Positions 1 through 11,765 of a stretch of DNA of 64,000 nucleotides are shown here, piece after piece; the first letter of the stretch is position 1, and each line of letters begins with the position of its first letter. The notes under the pieces were generated by a model. That model saw nothing but the letters and a program-made list of their open reading frames with translations, had not been told where the DNA came from and did not search any database. This stretch comes from Formicarius rufipectus (Eukaryota > Chordata > Aves > Passeriformes > Formicariidae): assembly GCA_013399695.1 (NCBI GenBank), contig VXAU01002293.1, forward strand, positions 248,001-312,000, given 5' to 3'. The translations under genes were made by a program, and so were the position numbers.

Positions 1-118
1 TCACCAGATGGGGAAATGAAGGCTTAGGGAGGTAAAAAGACTTTTCTTTGGTCAGCTAGAGAGTTACTGATCTCCCAAGTTCCAGTGCAAAATTAAATTC
101 CTAGTCTTGCTTTTAGAT
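1..118 (-). repeat. MIR-type SINE fragment, antisense, cut by the window edge
   Basis: The opening sequence reads as the complement of the conserved MIR core: cagatggggaaatgaagg, a diverged purine stretch, then a degenerate form of the usual 'ggtcacacagc' block near ggtcagctag. MIR-type SINEs are ancient tRNA-derived, non-coding retroposons found throughout amniotes. The copy is strongly diverged and its 3' part (element sense) lies outside the window. Identification rests on the order of these blocks; it is not an exact match. Confidence 0.6.
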
Positions 119-810
119 TTAGCTTGCCATATGTCTCTCTGAAATCCATACATGAGAATTGTGCTTAACAACTGCACCCAAAATAATATTCTTTTTGCAA
201 GGCAAGGTGCAGGGTCAGGGCAGCTCATGCCTTGGTACTGTAGTCAATCACTCACAAACTTGTGTGCTTTCAGCATTTAGTTAATCAAATTACAGCAGAG
301 TGCACATAGTGCTGTATCCAATTGGCCTGTTGGAAAAACTTGACAAATTTATGGTGTTAGCAATACAGAAGTCCATGCACCACCATCTTCCCCAAAATGG
401 GAATTTTGCAGCCTGATTGGTGCATCCTGCCTTCCCGCGCCTCACATTTCTCAGGGAAAATTGTTGCCTGTAACTACATCTCTGAACACCAGTGGGGAAG
501 GTCTTTGGTGTGATAGGCTATATCCTTCCTGCACATCTTTTTGTCCTTCTCTATTCCTCCGTCCATTACTGCTAGCCATAGGCAATGCCCTAGAGATGCA
601 TCTTGACATTGAGTGTTATAGGTGCTGATACTAGAGACAGAGTGCCTTCAGAGTTAAAGGCTGGCTTGCTATGTGATTTGTTTGCATATTGAATCTTCTT
701 AAAGCCAAAACTAGGAACTGTACTAGCTTTCCCAGCTGCCTGTCTGTGATGGAGGAAGACCCAATGTGACTGAAAGCCTGGTATGACTGTGCTTCACTCA
801 CAGGTAAAAT
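119..810. other. Unique-looking non-coding DNA
   Basis: No open frame of note, no repeat I recognise and no clear regulatory cluster in this stretch. Confidence 0.6.
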
Positions 811-1053
811 TTAAAAACCTTCCTGAAAGTAGATAGGGATTTTGGATTTGAAACTACGCAGCTTCCAAGATGAGCTGTTGTTTAATTTTGGTGGCACCCA
901 GTAGTTCAGTGTGTCCTCCACCTGATCCATGCTAGAAGAGGGCAGTTTAAGAGGGCGACTGTAGGAAATCCCTTCCAACATTGCTCCAGGCTCATGGAAA
1001 TACAGCCCATCCTCACAACCCCATAGCATCCTTCCTATTCCCTCAAGCCCCAC
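811..1053 (-). pseudogene. Possible RNase H-like continuation of the gypsy pol relic
   Basis: An 80-codon minus-strand frame lies where RNase H should follow the reverse transcriptase, after roughly 100 unaligned bases. It contains GAMLEGISYSRPL, which resembles the (G)AVLLQ...ISYxSRxL block of Ty3/gypsy RNase H, and it ends in a stop at its low-coordinate end. The similarity is short and could be chance; position and strand are the main support. Confidence 0.3.
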
Positions 1054-1159
1054 AAGTGCTCACAAGCCCCAAGTGGCACGTTTAGCCTGCACTTCACAGC
1101 TTCTGATCTTGTACTGAATGTTGATATGCTGTAAGAGTTCAGTGTCAGATGCTATAGTC

Positions 1160-1835
1160 TGCTTATTATTCCTGTGGATAGGACAATTATCAGTATTTAA
1201 CTTCAAGTTTACTTTCTTGGTTCTTCACAGCAAAGAAACAAAAGTGTGACCTATGGCAGTTTCCATTTCAGTGTCTCTGCAGCTCTACCCCAGAATGCCA
1301 TCATCCACACCTCTGATCCCTGTGAGTCCTGTTAGAGCATCTTGTTGGCAGCAGAAGTATTCTTCCACTGCAGGTTTGATCCAAAACAGCATATTCCACC
1401 ATCTGCAGCTACCTGCTGGTGTCCAAGATGCAGTGAGGTGGTTGCTTTCTTTGTCCAATAGCATTCGGCAATATTTATCTTTGGCACCAAGTGCTGAGGC
1501 TATTTTTGCTACTGCCAAGTTGGGTTAACATGTCTTTCAGTACAGGCACTTGGTAATGAGCAGTTTGTCATACTTCCATGAGGTCACTCAGGCTTGTGTG
1601 AATGCAGCATTTGCCCATGTGGAGGTTGGCCCCCAGATCAGCACCCAGCTGGGCGTGCAGAAACTGCAGCACTGGCACCGTCTCTCTCCCATGCACTTCA
1701 GCAGCTGCTGCTTCTCCTTCACCCTTGGTGCAGTGGTTACACAAGTGCCATCCTGGCTGAATCACTGTCTCTGTTTCAAGGTGAAATATGCCTGGAAGAC
1801 ATCCCAGTCCTTTGAAAATATCTTGATAACCTTAC
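1160..1835 (-). mobile_element. Decayed Ty3/gypsy-type pol (reverse transcriptase) relic
   Basis: Read on the minus strand from about 1835 downward, several frames carry pieces of a Ty3/gypsy polymerase in the correct order. First is FKGLGCLPGIFHLE (about 1819-1778), the segment that precedes the reverse transcriptase domain in metavirus pol. Next come AHYQVPVLKDMLTQLG (about 1558-1510) and AKDKYCRMLLDKES, followed by SWTPAG, matching the palm region. Then follow EEYFCCQQDALTGLTGIRG and VDDGILG, where the paired aspartates fit the catalytic (Y/V)xDD box. After a further frame change, RTKKVNLKLNTDN (about 1230-1190) matches the connection just past that box. Stops at about 1568 and 1285 and at least two frame changes show it is dead. 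A possible RNase H-like remnant follows at 811-1053. No long terminal repeats were recognised. Gypsy elements are common in fish and reptiles but scarce in birds. Family-level assignment is fairly firm; clade is not determined. Confidence 0.8.
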
Positions 1836-4800
1836 AGCAGTGCTAGCTGCAGAAGCAGCATGGAGCAATGCCTGCTCTGACTCTTCATGGGCCAGCTTTT
1901 CTGCTTTGCCTGCGTGGGTCTCAACATAGCTATCCCCTCTCACCTCATGTGCAGGTTATTTATTATTAATTTTTTTTCTACCTGTTCTCTTACTCTGGAG
2001 ATTATTCCTTCCCTTTTTACTTGTTTGCTTGCAAAAATACCAGTACCTCTGTTTTTTGCCTTCCTTCCACCTCCAAAATACAGGCAAGAGAAGCACTCCA
2101 TCTATTATGTGGCTCTGTATTGGTGTACACTTCCCTCTACTAACCACATCTCTCCCAACACCAGGATGAGCTCTTCAAGCACCTAAGTTACATAAGTTAC
2201 TGCTTCTTTCAAGCAGACCATAAATTCCTTTTTTAATATATGATCTGTTAACAAAAGAATCTGCCAGTTTACTTGGGGGCAGTATTTTCATCTATGCTTG
2301 CCTTAGATTCAGTTACACTCTTTAAGGACATTTTTATGTTTTATTTAGCAAAGAGGAAAGGTTACAGCCTGCTGTGATTTTTCCTAGATGAAAGTCACTA
2401 CAGTATGCCCATGACTGCTACTAGAGTGGTTGTTATTGGTTTTGTTTCTCTCCCTTTTCACCTCATGTTCCCACTATGATCCAAAAAGTATAAATTTGTC
2501 CCTTTTCATATCTCTCTTCCCAAATATCAGAATCTTGGATCATGTTCTTTCTTCCTCCTTCCTATCCCTTTTCTTTGTAAATAAGCATGATCACACCCTT
2601 AACTTCTGATTACACGGGTAGAGGAAGCAGATCACCTCTGAAATCATGCTCTCCGTAAAAAGGAGATGAAAAGGCCTAACGAGCAAAAATGACCTGGAAA
2701 AAAGAAAACAGAAGAACCGTGGATTGCCGCCAGCAACTCTGCTGAGGACCCAGCCTGCTTGCCAGCAATTGAAAAGCTGCTTGCAATTGTAGGTGACTAA
2801 ACCTGGAGCACTCTTTCAGTGTCTGCCAAAATCAACAGTAGGCCAGAAGATGGCACATAGTGACTGCTGGACTTGTCTTCCAATCCTTCTCACTGGCCAG
2901 TTCCCAATCCTGTGCCTCAGTTTCCTGTTTCTGGAATGAGAAGAGCTGCTAAATTTTGTTACAAAAAATGGAATAGCCTTTATGTATGCCAGGAAATTAG
3001 CAAACACAACAGTGGGAAGGGATCTCTAGAACAGATAGTAATGATGAAAGAGCTAAACTAAATGTCTCTTCCTTCACATGTCTCATGTACAGCCAAGGCT
3101 GGAGGTCAGCAGAAACCAAGGGAAAAAAACCCTTCCCACAAACCATTTGCATCTTAACAATAAGTGCAAAGAAATTATAGAGAAACGGGTCCAGTTCCTG
3201 TACTGTAACATTTGCCTCCTCCCTTTCTTTATGGGAGAGTGAAAAGCTCTAGTATAGAAATAGTTTACAGGGATGGCCCAGACACTGAACACCAGAGCCT
3301 GGCCTGGGCTCCATCCAGGGGATGGATGACTGCCTCCCCTTTATTGCTGGTCACCATGTCCTTTATTGGACCTAGTTTCAAGTACATATAGACGCCTATT
3401 TATCAAGCTACTTAAGAACAGCTGTGTTTAAGCCCACATTGATGAATTAATGCACAGGACATTAAAAACTGTAACTGTATAGAAAAGTACATAAATTGAA
3501 ATATATTTAGCAGTCTAAGCAGAATTTACTGTATGACATGAACTTTTGGCTCTGCAAAGAGATGCTTGTTGCTGTTTAAAAACTAACCTTGTTTACTGCA
3601 TTCAAAATTGTTCCTTGACTCCCATACCTGTACATGAAGAGCAGTGGGACCACAGGGCACCTTGCTGCATTCACAGTTCACACGAAAGCTCATCTGACCG
3701 TGGCCTGAACACAATCATGACCAGATGTGACTCCAAATGTGGCTGTGCTGGCTTCACTGCACACAGGTATGGGTCTTTGGTCAGATCCAATGAGAACAAA
3801 TCATGAACCAAAGCCTTTCTTCGAGGTACTGTACAAACACTGGAAAGAAAGAGTACCTTGAGCCTAAAGAATAGATAAGAAATGGAAACCAAGAATGCTA
3901 AAGAGGATTCAATAATGGAAATGTTTCTTTGAAATTTCCACGTGCTGTTTTATAAATTAAGGCTTTTAACCAGCCTTGAATCAAAAGAACTAGGGAAGAT
4001 GAACCAAAGAATAGTCAAGGGGTAGTAAGAAGAATGCACATTTTATCTTCCAGAGTGGAGATTCTTCTTTTTACCTCAGAACAAGATCAAAGTGGTTTAA
4101 ATACAGAATACAAACACTAAGCTGAAAAGCAGATCTAGTGTGCCCAGAAAGAGGGCAATCATTCAAGTACACTCAGTTACTGCGTTTCTAATAAAGTAGT
4201 TTTATTTACGTTGATAAAAGACAGGCAGTGCCCCAAGGCATGGTCCCTCTGAAACTCATTCCATGCTCAGGTTCAAACTTACAGGTGCAATGAGCTTCTT
4301 GGTTCTATGTAGTGAATGAAGTCTGGGCAACAATTAGCCACCACAGGCTCACTACTATTGTGTTTTCTCGACATTTTGAAACATTCAATATTTGGACTAA
4401 TTTCTTTCTAATACGTCTATAAGACCATAATATTTGCTTCTTTCATTCACTAGGTATTTCACTACAGCTGTTACATTCAGTCATTAACCGTTTCAGTAAA
4501 CTTCTTTTAAAGTCATTCCCTTACAGTTCTTTGGATTGGTTTTGTGGAACTAGAAAGTTATATTTAGCTATTTATTTATGCAGTTTTTCTCAGGTTTAAA
4601 TTATGTTAATAAAGATGGACTTACAACTCTGACGTTTGGATGATGGGAAACTATTTCCTCCCAATGAAAGAAATGCTACTGGTGGACATTCTGCCTCCAT
4701 CTACTTGTGAGAGTATTATCAATGCTTCCTCAGACATGTATCTTTTAGATAATTGAGGCTGACAATAGAAAAGATCATGTTCTCTCATTAACTTGTATAG

Positions 4801-6083
4801 ACCCTGTATACCGAAAATATACTTACAGAAAGCAAAATAATGTGTCGCTACTATTGTCATCTGTGAAAATTACTACCTTTACCCCTTGTCCAGTTTTGGA
4901 TTTAGTTTCTAATCCTTATAACAGGCTTTCCCAAATCCTGAGTAGTTTAAACTATTATTTAATATATTCTTTGCTAGAAAGATTTTCTGCCTGTGTCTAT
5001 GTCTCTCTATGTACATTATAATATGTATGCACATACTCAGAATATTATTATTCCCTCAGTAGCAATTAAGCAGTATAATCCACCTCAAAGATATTTACAA
5101 CAATTTAAACTACCCTGAATCAGGGAGTTTAGAGGATTAGAGATGAGATTTAAGCAGTTACTGAGAGGATAAATTTTACAGTTCCTGTGCACTGCAGCAT
5201 TGCTTGACTTTAAGGCCAGAGAATGGAGGGTTTGGAAGTGATTGAAACACAGAAGGAAATTAATCAAAATTTGAATATGAATCAAAAGACCAGAATAGTT
5301 TGTTTGTTGAGACCTTTTAACTTCCATGATTAAAGGTGAATAGACAGCTGTTTCTTTGAGCAAGTTTGTTCAAATTCCTTGCAATCTCCCTCCCTTGGTG
5401 ATTTGAGGATAGTCAGTGAGTGTGTGTGCACTCCTGTAATGTCTCCAGCACCCTGCATGTCTGTGGTGTGAGTAGGCAGAGTAGTTCTGGCTTAAACTGA
5501 AAGCTCTGCTATCTTCAGTAACACGGGGCATGCTCTGGGACTGTGGGCATAAACTAGCACTGAAAATTCAATCCACCCTGGATTTATCAAAGGAAAAGAG
5601 TGTCCAAAGATAAAAAAATTGGCTATGCTTAAGAAGGATTGAAATCACACAGCATTGTTGCTTGATTTTCCCAATGTCTGTGTAGCAAATCAGCACACTA
5701 GAACTGCTTCATATTTATGGGTGCATCCTGATGTTTATTTATATCAACACATTTATGCTTTTCACTATTAGAACCCTCAGCTGAAATAGTGTTTGGCTGA
5801 AAGTGTCTCTGAAGAAAAACTTAAGCAATGTATTTATCTCTTGCACAATCCCTGGGACCTTTCTTCCAGTCTGAATTGTCAATGGAGCAAGAGAAAACTT
5901 TCTGAAACTGCCCCTCTTCTGTATGTAACACCTGGGACATTTCCTATTTTCCTCTATCTCTGCCAGTGAGAAACTTGCACTGAAAAGTGAAAAATAAAGA
6001 AAAATTATTGTTGCTACCTGGTGAACTAACAGTGTACTTCCCATAGAATTCTACAATAAATTTCCCCTATTACTCACAGGGGG
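1836..6083. other. Unique-looking non-coding DNA
   Basis: About 4.2 kb with no recognisable exon. Open frames are at most about 100 codons, on both strands, without recognisable domains. A T-rich patch follows 1955 and a pyrimidine-rich patch spans roughly 1980-2090. One weak MIR-like block is listed separately. Confidence 0.6.
2885..2965 (+). repeat. Possible MIR core fragment, sense
   Basis: The block tgtgcctcagtttcctgttt followed by tggaatgagaag resembles the sense MIR core ('...cctcagtttcctcatctgtaaaatgag'). Only this core is visible; no tRNA-like head or 3' tail can be followed, so it may be chance. Confidence 0.35.
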
Positions 6084-6350
6084 CTTTTTTTTTTTTTTTT
6101 TCCCCCAATTTATTTACACACAAGTAGTATCTTATGTCAGAGCAGGAAGTGGACCTACCTGTGGGACTGGACTTTCCAAGCCACCAGTTTCCCAAGTATG
6201 ACTTTTCCCAGCAGCCCAAGGGCAGCCTTGCCAGCAGTATGTGGAGCAGCCCCCAGAAGCCATGGTCCTGCTCCCTTCCCCACTCAAGCCTCTGGCAAAC
6301 CTGGGAGCAGCAAAAACATACCCTCTGCTGGTCAATCATGCTTTGCTAAC
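6084..6350 (-). other. Poly(T) run beside unassigned GC-richer segment
   Basis: A C, seventeen T residues and CCCCCA start at 6084. On the minus strand this reads as an A17 run preceded by AATAAATTGGGGG, the layout of a retroposed, polyadenylated copy. The adjoining 6120-6340 is GC-richer than its surroundings and open in several frames on both strands, but I recognise no protein. Either an old processed copy on the minus strand or a coincidental A-rich tract. Confidence 0.3.
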
Positions 6351-9300
6351 AAGACCATTAGGCAACTCCTTTCTGAATATACATTTCTTTCCTAAGAAAA
6401 CTCTTCTAAGATATCTGAGTTTGCTGCTTACTAGAAAGAAGGCAGAAATAACAAAATCTGTGCAGAAAACATGAGGTTGGAGAGCTCAAGGAAGCACTGA
6501 AGCATGAGTGTCAGGTCACCTATTTATATCAACTTTAGTTCCTGGAGATCCACATTTGATCATGGATGGCACAAGCTCTCTGTGGTCTCCAAATGCTGAG
6601 AGGAATTCCTCATTACAATTTCTCCTCAAGACTATGACTACTTTGCTTAATAAGGAGATTCATTAAGGGGAGTGACCTATTTGCAAAGCTTGTAGAAGTT
6701 CTAACTGTGTTTGTGGTGGCTTTTTATCTTAAAAATATAAATTATTTCAAACTACCTGTAAATGCCTGTAGTGGTGCCATGGGACAGTGAATGGCCAAGT
6801 TCACATGCCAGAAGGAGAAATAATCTTTTGGATATGGCAGTGGATTTCATGACTAAAGTGCTCAGGTGGTCATTGTTTACTGGGGAGTGGGGACAGAAAT
6901 TACAAAAATTGTGACAAATAGCTTGCTGTAGCCCATGTACAAACTTCACCTGTTGGCATGGTTTAGTGGGCAGATGCTAATACCACCCTTGGGAGGAAGA
7001 AGGAAACCAGCGCTGGGACAGGAAGGGGTTAGGCAAGATTTAAGTGAGTGTACAGGAAGCAATAAAGGTTGTGGAAATTTAGCTCAAGTCTGGTGAGTGT
7101 TTGATTGAATCCTTGGTTAGGGAACAAACTTGACAACATTATCTGTTTTTGCTGTAGGAACAACTGTTCACTTGTCTAAATCCTGCCCTCAGCACTGATA
7201 TATATCAGCCTTCAATTTAATCTCACTTCCATTCGAATCGCTGTATGAATCAAGCACGTCCCCCCTGCTCCTATGCAGATGGTGTGCAGAGAAGACTGTG
7301 CAGTTTGTTTTAGTGATCTTTGTTTATTTTATTTTATTTTTCAATTAGGTCTGAAGTGTTTTTTCATTTCCTGCCTAGGTTAAGTTTAACATAGGTGGTG
7401 TCTTCCAGGGAAGGGCAGGAGATTTAGGTGAAACCACAAAGCTGCCTGAACATGCTGTGCTCCCTGCTGCCAAGCTGAACCTCCTTTTGCAAGCCCAAGT
7501 TTGTCAGGCAGAAATGCCAACGGGACCAGCCCCGGGAAAGGCTCTAGGAGCTCAGCCCCGGCTGCCAGCAGGGGAGCGTAGCCAGCCGCCTCTCAGCACC
7601 CGAGCCAGAGCCAGCATCAGGTGCCAGAGCGGATCAGATCACAGGTCCAGCTCGCCTGAAATCCTGCCTCTCCCGCTCGCCAGGAACACATGCAGAAGAA
7701 CACCCCCCCCTGCAAAGGACAAATGCCCATCCAAAAATGTGTTCAGCAGTCCAGTTTCCCTGCAAGAGAGAAGTATTCACTGTCACAAGCCCTGAAGCAG
7801 AGATCTGAGTTATTAAAATAATATTACATTAAAACATGAGTTAATAGATTAACTTTTACCCTGGATAGTTTAACTACAGATGTAGGCAGTATTGATTGTA
7901 ATGTCTAACATTTGTTAATGCTGCTGAGCTTTTTACATCAGTATTTTCTCAAGGCCATGGCAGAGACACTGTGTTAAAAAAGCATTTGCTGTTTCAGATT
8001 TAAACCTGTTGCTTTTATTTCTGAATCTCTCTCTGATATTTATTACAAAAGAGGGTACACAGCAGTGACCACATGACCCCTTGGTGCTATCTGTTATATT
8101 ATATACTACAGTGACAACTCTTACTCACCACCCTCCACTACTCAACTGTCCATATCTTCATTTCAAAGTGTTTCCATACCTCTTCATCACAGGTTTTGTT
8201 ACTCTTCTCTGGATGTAAAAATATGTCAGCCATATAATCTTTTATGAGGTGAAGCTACCCTTACCTAAAACAGCGTTCTAGCTGAGAACATGCCATTGAT
8301 CTTTCCATAAAAAGGCATTGTAATTCTTACAGCACTATCCTTTATGCCTCCCTTAATAGGAAGATAACCTAATTCTGGGAACCTATTCCCAGGGAGCAAC
8401 TCGATGGAAAGAGGTTCAGGTTCTCAGAGTTTTGACCAGAACATTTTTATGATGCAGCAGAGCCCAAAGCTGCATCTCTCTGAGAGGTCACCTTTGCTAC
8501 GCACACACATAAGGTTCTGATGCACTATCTGCACCCTGTTTGATGCAGATTTCAGTTGCCTGCATGGCCTTTGCTTGCCTGCCCAAAATAAAATGCTGAG
8601 CACCATTGTTGGCTGGCCATTGTCCCTTGTGCTGTGTAGGTGGCCACAGTGCAGGAACAAGCAATAGCAGCAGTTCCAGGGGGCCAGGGGCAAAGGTGGA
8701 GGTTATGACCTCTTGTATATCATTAGGCAATTAGCTGGGGCCCTCTCTAACCTCTCAAAACACAGGACCCTGCGCAAACTGTCCTCCCCTTGCAAACCAT
8801 GCTCACTGTCCTCTATCTGTAGCCACGCTGAAAGTGTTTTGACACCCTCTCAGACATTCTTCTGTTCTGCATGTGAACAACATTATTAGATGCTTTTCTA
8901 TCTTGCCTCTTGCAAACTTGCAAGATTTTGAGGCACTAGAAGAAGACCTTATTCCAAGAATTGCACAGATCAGGAGGGAACCAGCATTCTGATTCACCAC
9001 AGAAACAGGCTGGATATTTACAGGTTTTGTCCAAGGTACTGTCCCATCCCATGATTCTGCTATCTGTGTTTAAAATTAAATGTTTTTACCCGAGGGGGCT
9101 TAGAAAACAGTGGCCAGAACCATGTGTGAAATGAGAAGATAGAGAATCGAAAGATTCAAGGATTTAGACATAATTGAGCCTAGCCAACTTGGCTAAGCAG
9201 AACCCATTGAGATAATTCCTGAATCCCTTGAAAATATACTCAGATTTGGTCATAATAAAACAGGCACATCTCAAATGCCTTTTCCTAATTTTATTTCTCT

Positions 9301-9663
9301 TCCTATTTGCAAACTCACTCCAAGAGGTAATGTGCCCAGGTATGCCTGATACATTTCTGACTGTACATCTAAAGGTTAGATGGTCTGATTATGTTATTTC
9401 TGAGACACTGGGGCTTTCTTCTAGAAGAATTGACACCAATGTCCTTTGCAAGAGACAGTCAAAACAAAAGAAAGGGAGGATAAAAGTAAAGATGAAGGAA
9501 GGAAGGAAAGAGGAGTCAGCCTGACAGGAGAAATCAGAACACCAGATGTATGTTCCATGTATATCATTTTGTTAGATTACCCTGTAAGCAATGGTGAGGG
9601 TTTGTGTATAAGACAGTACAGGCCTTTTCCTCTCAAGGCTATGGCAAGAGAGAGAAAAGATGG
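6351..9663. other. Unique-looking non-coding DNA with a GC-richer patch at 7470-7700
   Basis: No recognisable gene. The 112-codon plus frame at 7457-7795 starts at GTG and is simply the GC-richer patch read through. A run of eight C residues lies near 7705. Purine-rich GAAGG repeats occur at about 9495-9512. Confidence 0.55.
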
Positions 9664-9905
9664 TCCTGTTGTTAAGGTAGTGACACAGAATTCAGGAGAT
9701 CTGGCTTCCATTTCTGGCTCTGACACAAACCTTGTGTAAATCACTTAATCTCTCTGTGCCTCTGTTTCCCATCTGTGAAACAGAGATAACACATCCTTTT
9801 TCTCACCCCAGTCTGTCTTGTCTATTTAGATTATCTGCTTTCCTGAGCAGGGAAAGCTTCTTACTGCATGGGCTTGGATTTTCAGTTTGTTTGTCCTCAG
9901 TGCTT
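9664..9905 (+). repeat. MIR-type tRNA-derived SINE, nearly full length, sense
   Basis: The element reads in order. A tRNA-like head contains ttcaggagatctggcttcc. The core ctctgacacaaaccttgtg is followed by aaatcacttaatctctctg, tgcctctgtttcccatctg and tgaaacagagataac. The 3' domain contains ctgtcttgtctatttagatt and then a diverged 'agcaggga...cttactgca' block. That last domain is the tail I associate with MIR-like SINEs of turtles, crocodilians and birds. Such SINEs are non-coding and were mobilised in trans by LINE machinery. Divergence is high, so the insertion is ancient and may be shared across archosaurs. Confidence 0.75.
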
Positions 9906-11117
9906 TTTGCTGGATCCTTTAAGACCTGAGAGAACCACAGTGATCATCTGGACATGACCCCTTATACAAGACAAGTCCTGGGAGTTCCCAGAATTAATTC
10001 CCATTTCAGCAACTGAGATTCATAAAAGAATAGACTTCAGGAAAAAAAATATATATGTATGTGTGTGCACCTATCTATATTTAAAAAGGAAAAATTTGCC
10101 AAATCCAATGAAGTTTTTGATAAACAACCATAAGTAACCTTCACCAATGAAAGCCAGTGTTTTATTCCTTGCATAATTTTCCCACTTACTGAACAACACT
10201 TCCACCACGGGCTGTTATCCTTGATGAACTTGAGAGCTCTCTCTAGTCAATGTGTATGTACTTATGGTGGAACTTCTTTTTCCTAACTTTTACTAAGGAT
10301 GTAATCTAACCTACCTGTCCAGTGATGGAAGCACCTGAATACAGGAATTAATCCCAAAGATCTTGGATACCTGTCTTCATGATGAGAGCACAGTTGCAGT
10401 CATAACTTGACTTTGGACATGATTGTTGCTCCTGTTAATGTGTATTCTGCCCCTCTTTTCTCCATCAGCACCATACACCAGTAATTGGTGAGATCCAGTG
10501 AGATAAGTAAATTTGAAATATTTTGAGGAGAGGAAAGAATTCTACTTTGAGTTTTTCTCAAGTTTTAACCACTGAGTACTTGAATAAAAGACATTTTCCC
10601 ATGGTCATGTGTTAAAGAAAGGCTGCAATATGCTTTTGCATTTTGTATGCAGACCAAGCCTTGAAGGGTGCCACAAGCACACTCCTTGGATCAAGCTCTG
10701 TACAGGAAACAGGCGGACAAATGTATAGTTATGACATTGATACTGAACCGCTCAACCCTGTGAGGATTGAGGTGTCTTCTGGGAGTGCACAAAAGCAGAA
10801 CCTCAGTTGCCTTGGAAACTTCTCCAGCTGAAAACCCAGGAGATTAAGACAGTTCTGGGCAGCCACCGAGCTGAGCTTTCAGGATTGCCATTTTAGATTC
10901 AGATACCTAAACTCCTCCTAACTTCTCTCTTAAAACAGTGTTTGCAGAGCCAGCCTCTATTTGAATAATCAAAATATCAAGCTGCACAAACATCGTACAG
11001 AAGGCTAAATCTATTGCATAAAACTGCAAATTAAATCACCCCACTTGAAATCTGATTTTAAATGATATCAAGTTAGTTTGACCAGAACTATCCTGATTGT
11101 CTTTAATTATATCACCT
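9906..11117. other. Unique-looking non-coding DNA
   Basis: No recognisable gene. A short alternating TA/TG purine-pyrimidine tract lies near 10050-10070. Open frames are under about 65 codons. Confidence 0.6.
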
Positions 11118-11765
11118 TCTTTTATTTCCTTATTACTCAAGTACCCTATCAGTCATTCCATTATTTTGCTTGGGACTGAAGGCAAGTTGACAGGCCTATA
11201 ATTACTTGGGTCACTGCATGTACCTTTTTTAAATATTGGTACAACATTAGCTTTCTTGTAGTCCTCTGGAACATCCCTAGTATTCCATGGCTTGTTAAAA
11301 ATCAAAATTAATGGTCTATAGTGCTCCTTAACTATCGATCTGAAAATCTTGGATGTAAATTATCTGGACCCACTAATTTTAATGTATCTAACTTTAATAT
11401 CTGCTGTTTAACACATGCCCTTAGTTACTGCTACAATGAAAAGTATTTCATCATCATTCTGTCCTGAATCATCTGGCTCTTCCCCAAATACTGAAGTATT
11501 GATTGAACATTTCTGCTCTTTCTGAATTATTATTGAGAATTCTACCAGCTAATAAATGGATTAATGCCATATCTAGGAGAGGTTTTATACCTGAAATCCT
11601 GTGAAATCCTGAAAAATTTCCTTTTGTTTCTACTTGTATTGTCTTCTTCCCTGCTGAATCTTCTACCCCTGTTGCCTTCAACTTCTGGTGCTTGCTATAA
11701 GCTCCCTTTCTCATTTTCCTGTTTACACATTTATTCCCCTGGTTTAGTGACTCAAAGCAGTTCTC
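11118..11765 (-). mobile_element. Ancient LINE (CR1/L2-like) ORF2 relic
   Basis: On the minus strand the 81-codon frame at 11714-11469 ends with NNNSERAEMFNQYFS. This fits the 'KAExFNxYFxSVF' linker between endonuclease and reverse transcriptase in CR1/L2-clade LINEs. Further along the same strand (about 11230-11130) come PIFKKG, SDPSNYRPVNLPS and VPSKIME, matching the conserved 'P(I/V)FKKGxxxDPxNYRPVSLTSVxGKIxE' start of the reverse transcriptase domain. Stops and frame changes between the pieces show it is inactive. The copy is truncated at both ends: the catalytic palm is not present below 11118. Its high divergence suggests an amniote-age insertion. Confidence 0.8.

Noticed and set aside
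6955..6995. CR1-like ggcatggtttagtgg
   Set aside because: Only 15 bases match the CR1 tail and neither flank continues the consensus.
7457..7795. 112-codon plus frame in a GC-richer patch
   Set aside because: Starts at GTG, low-complexity Pro/Ser/Arg composition, no motif or splice context.
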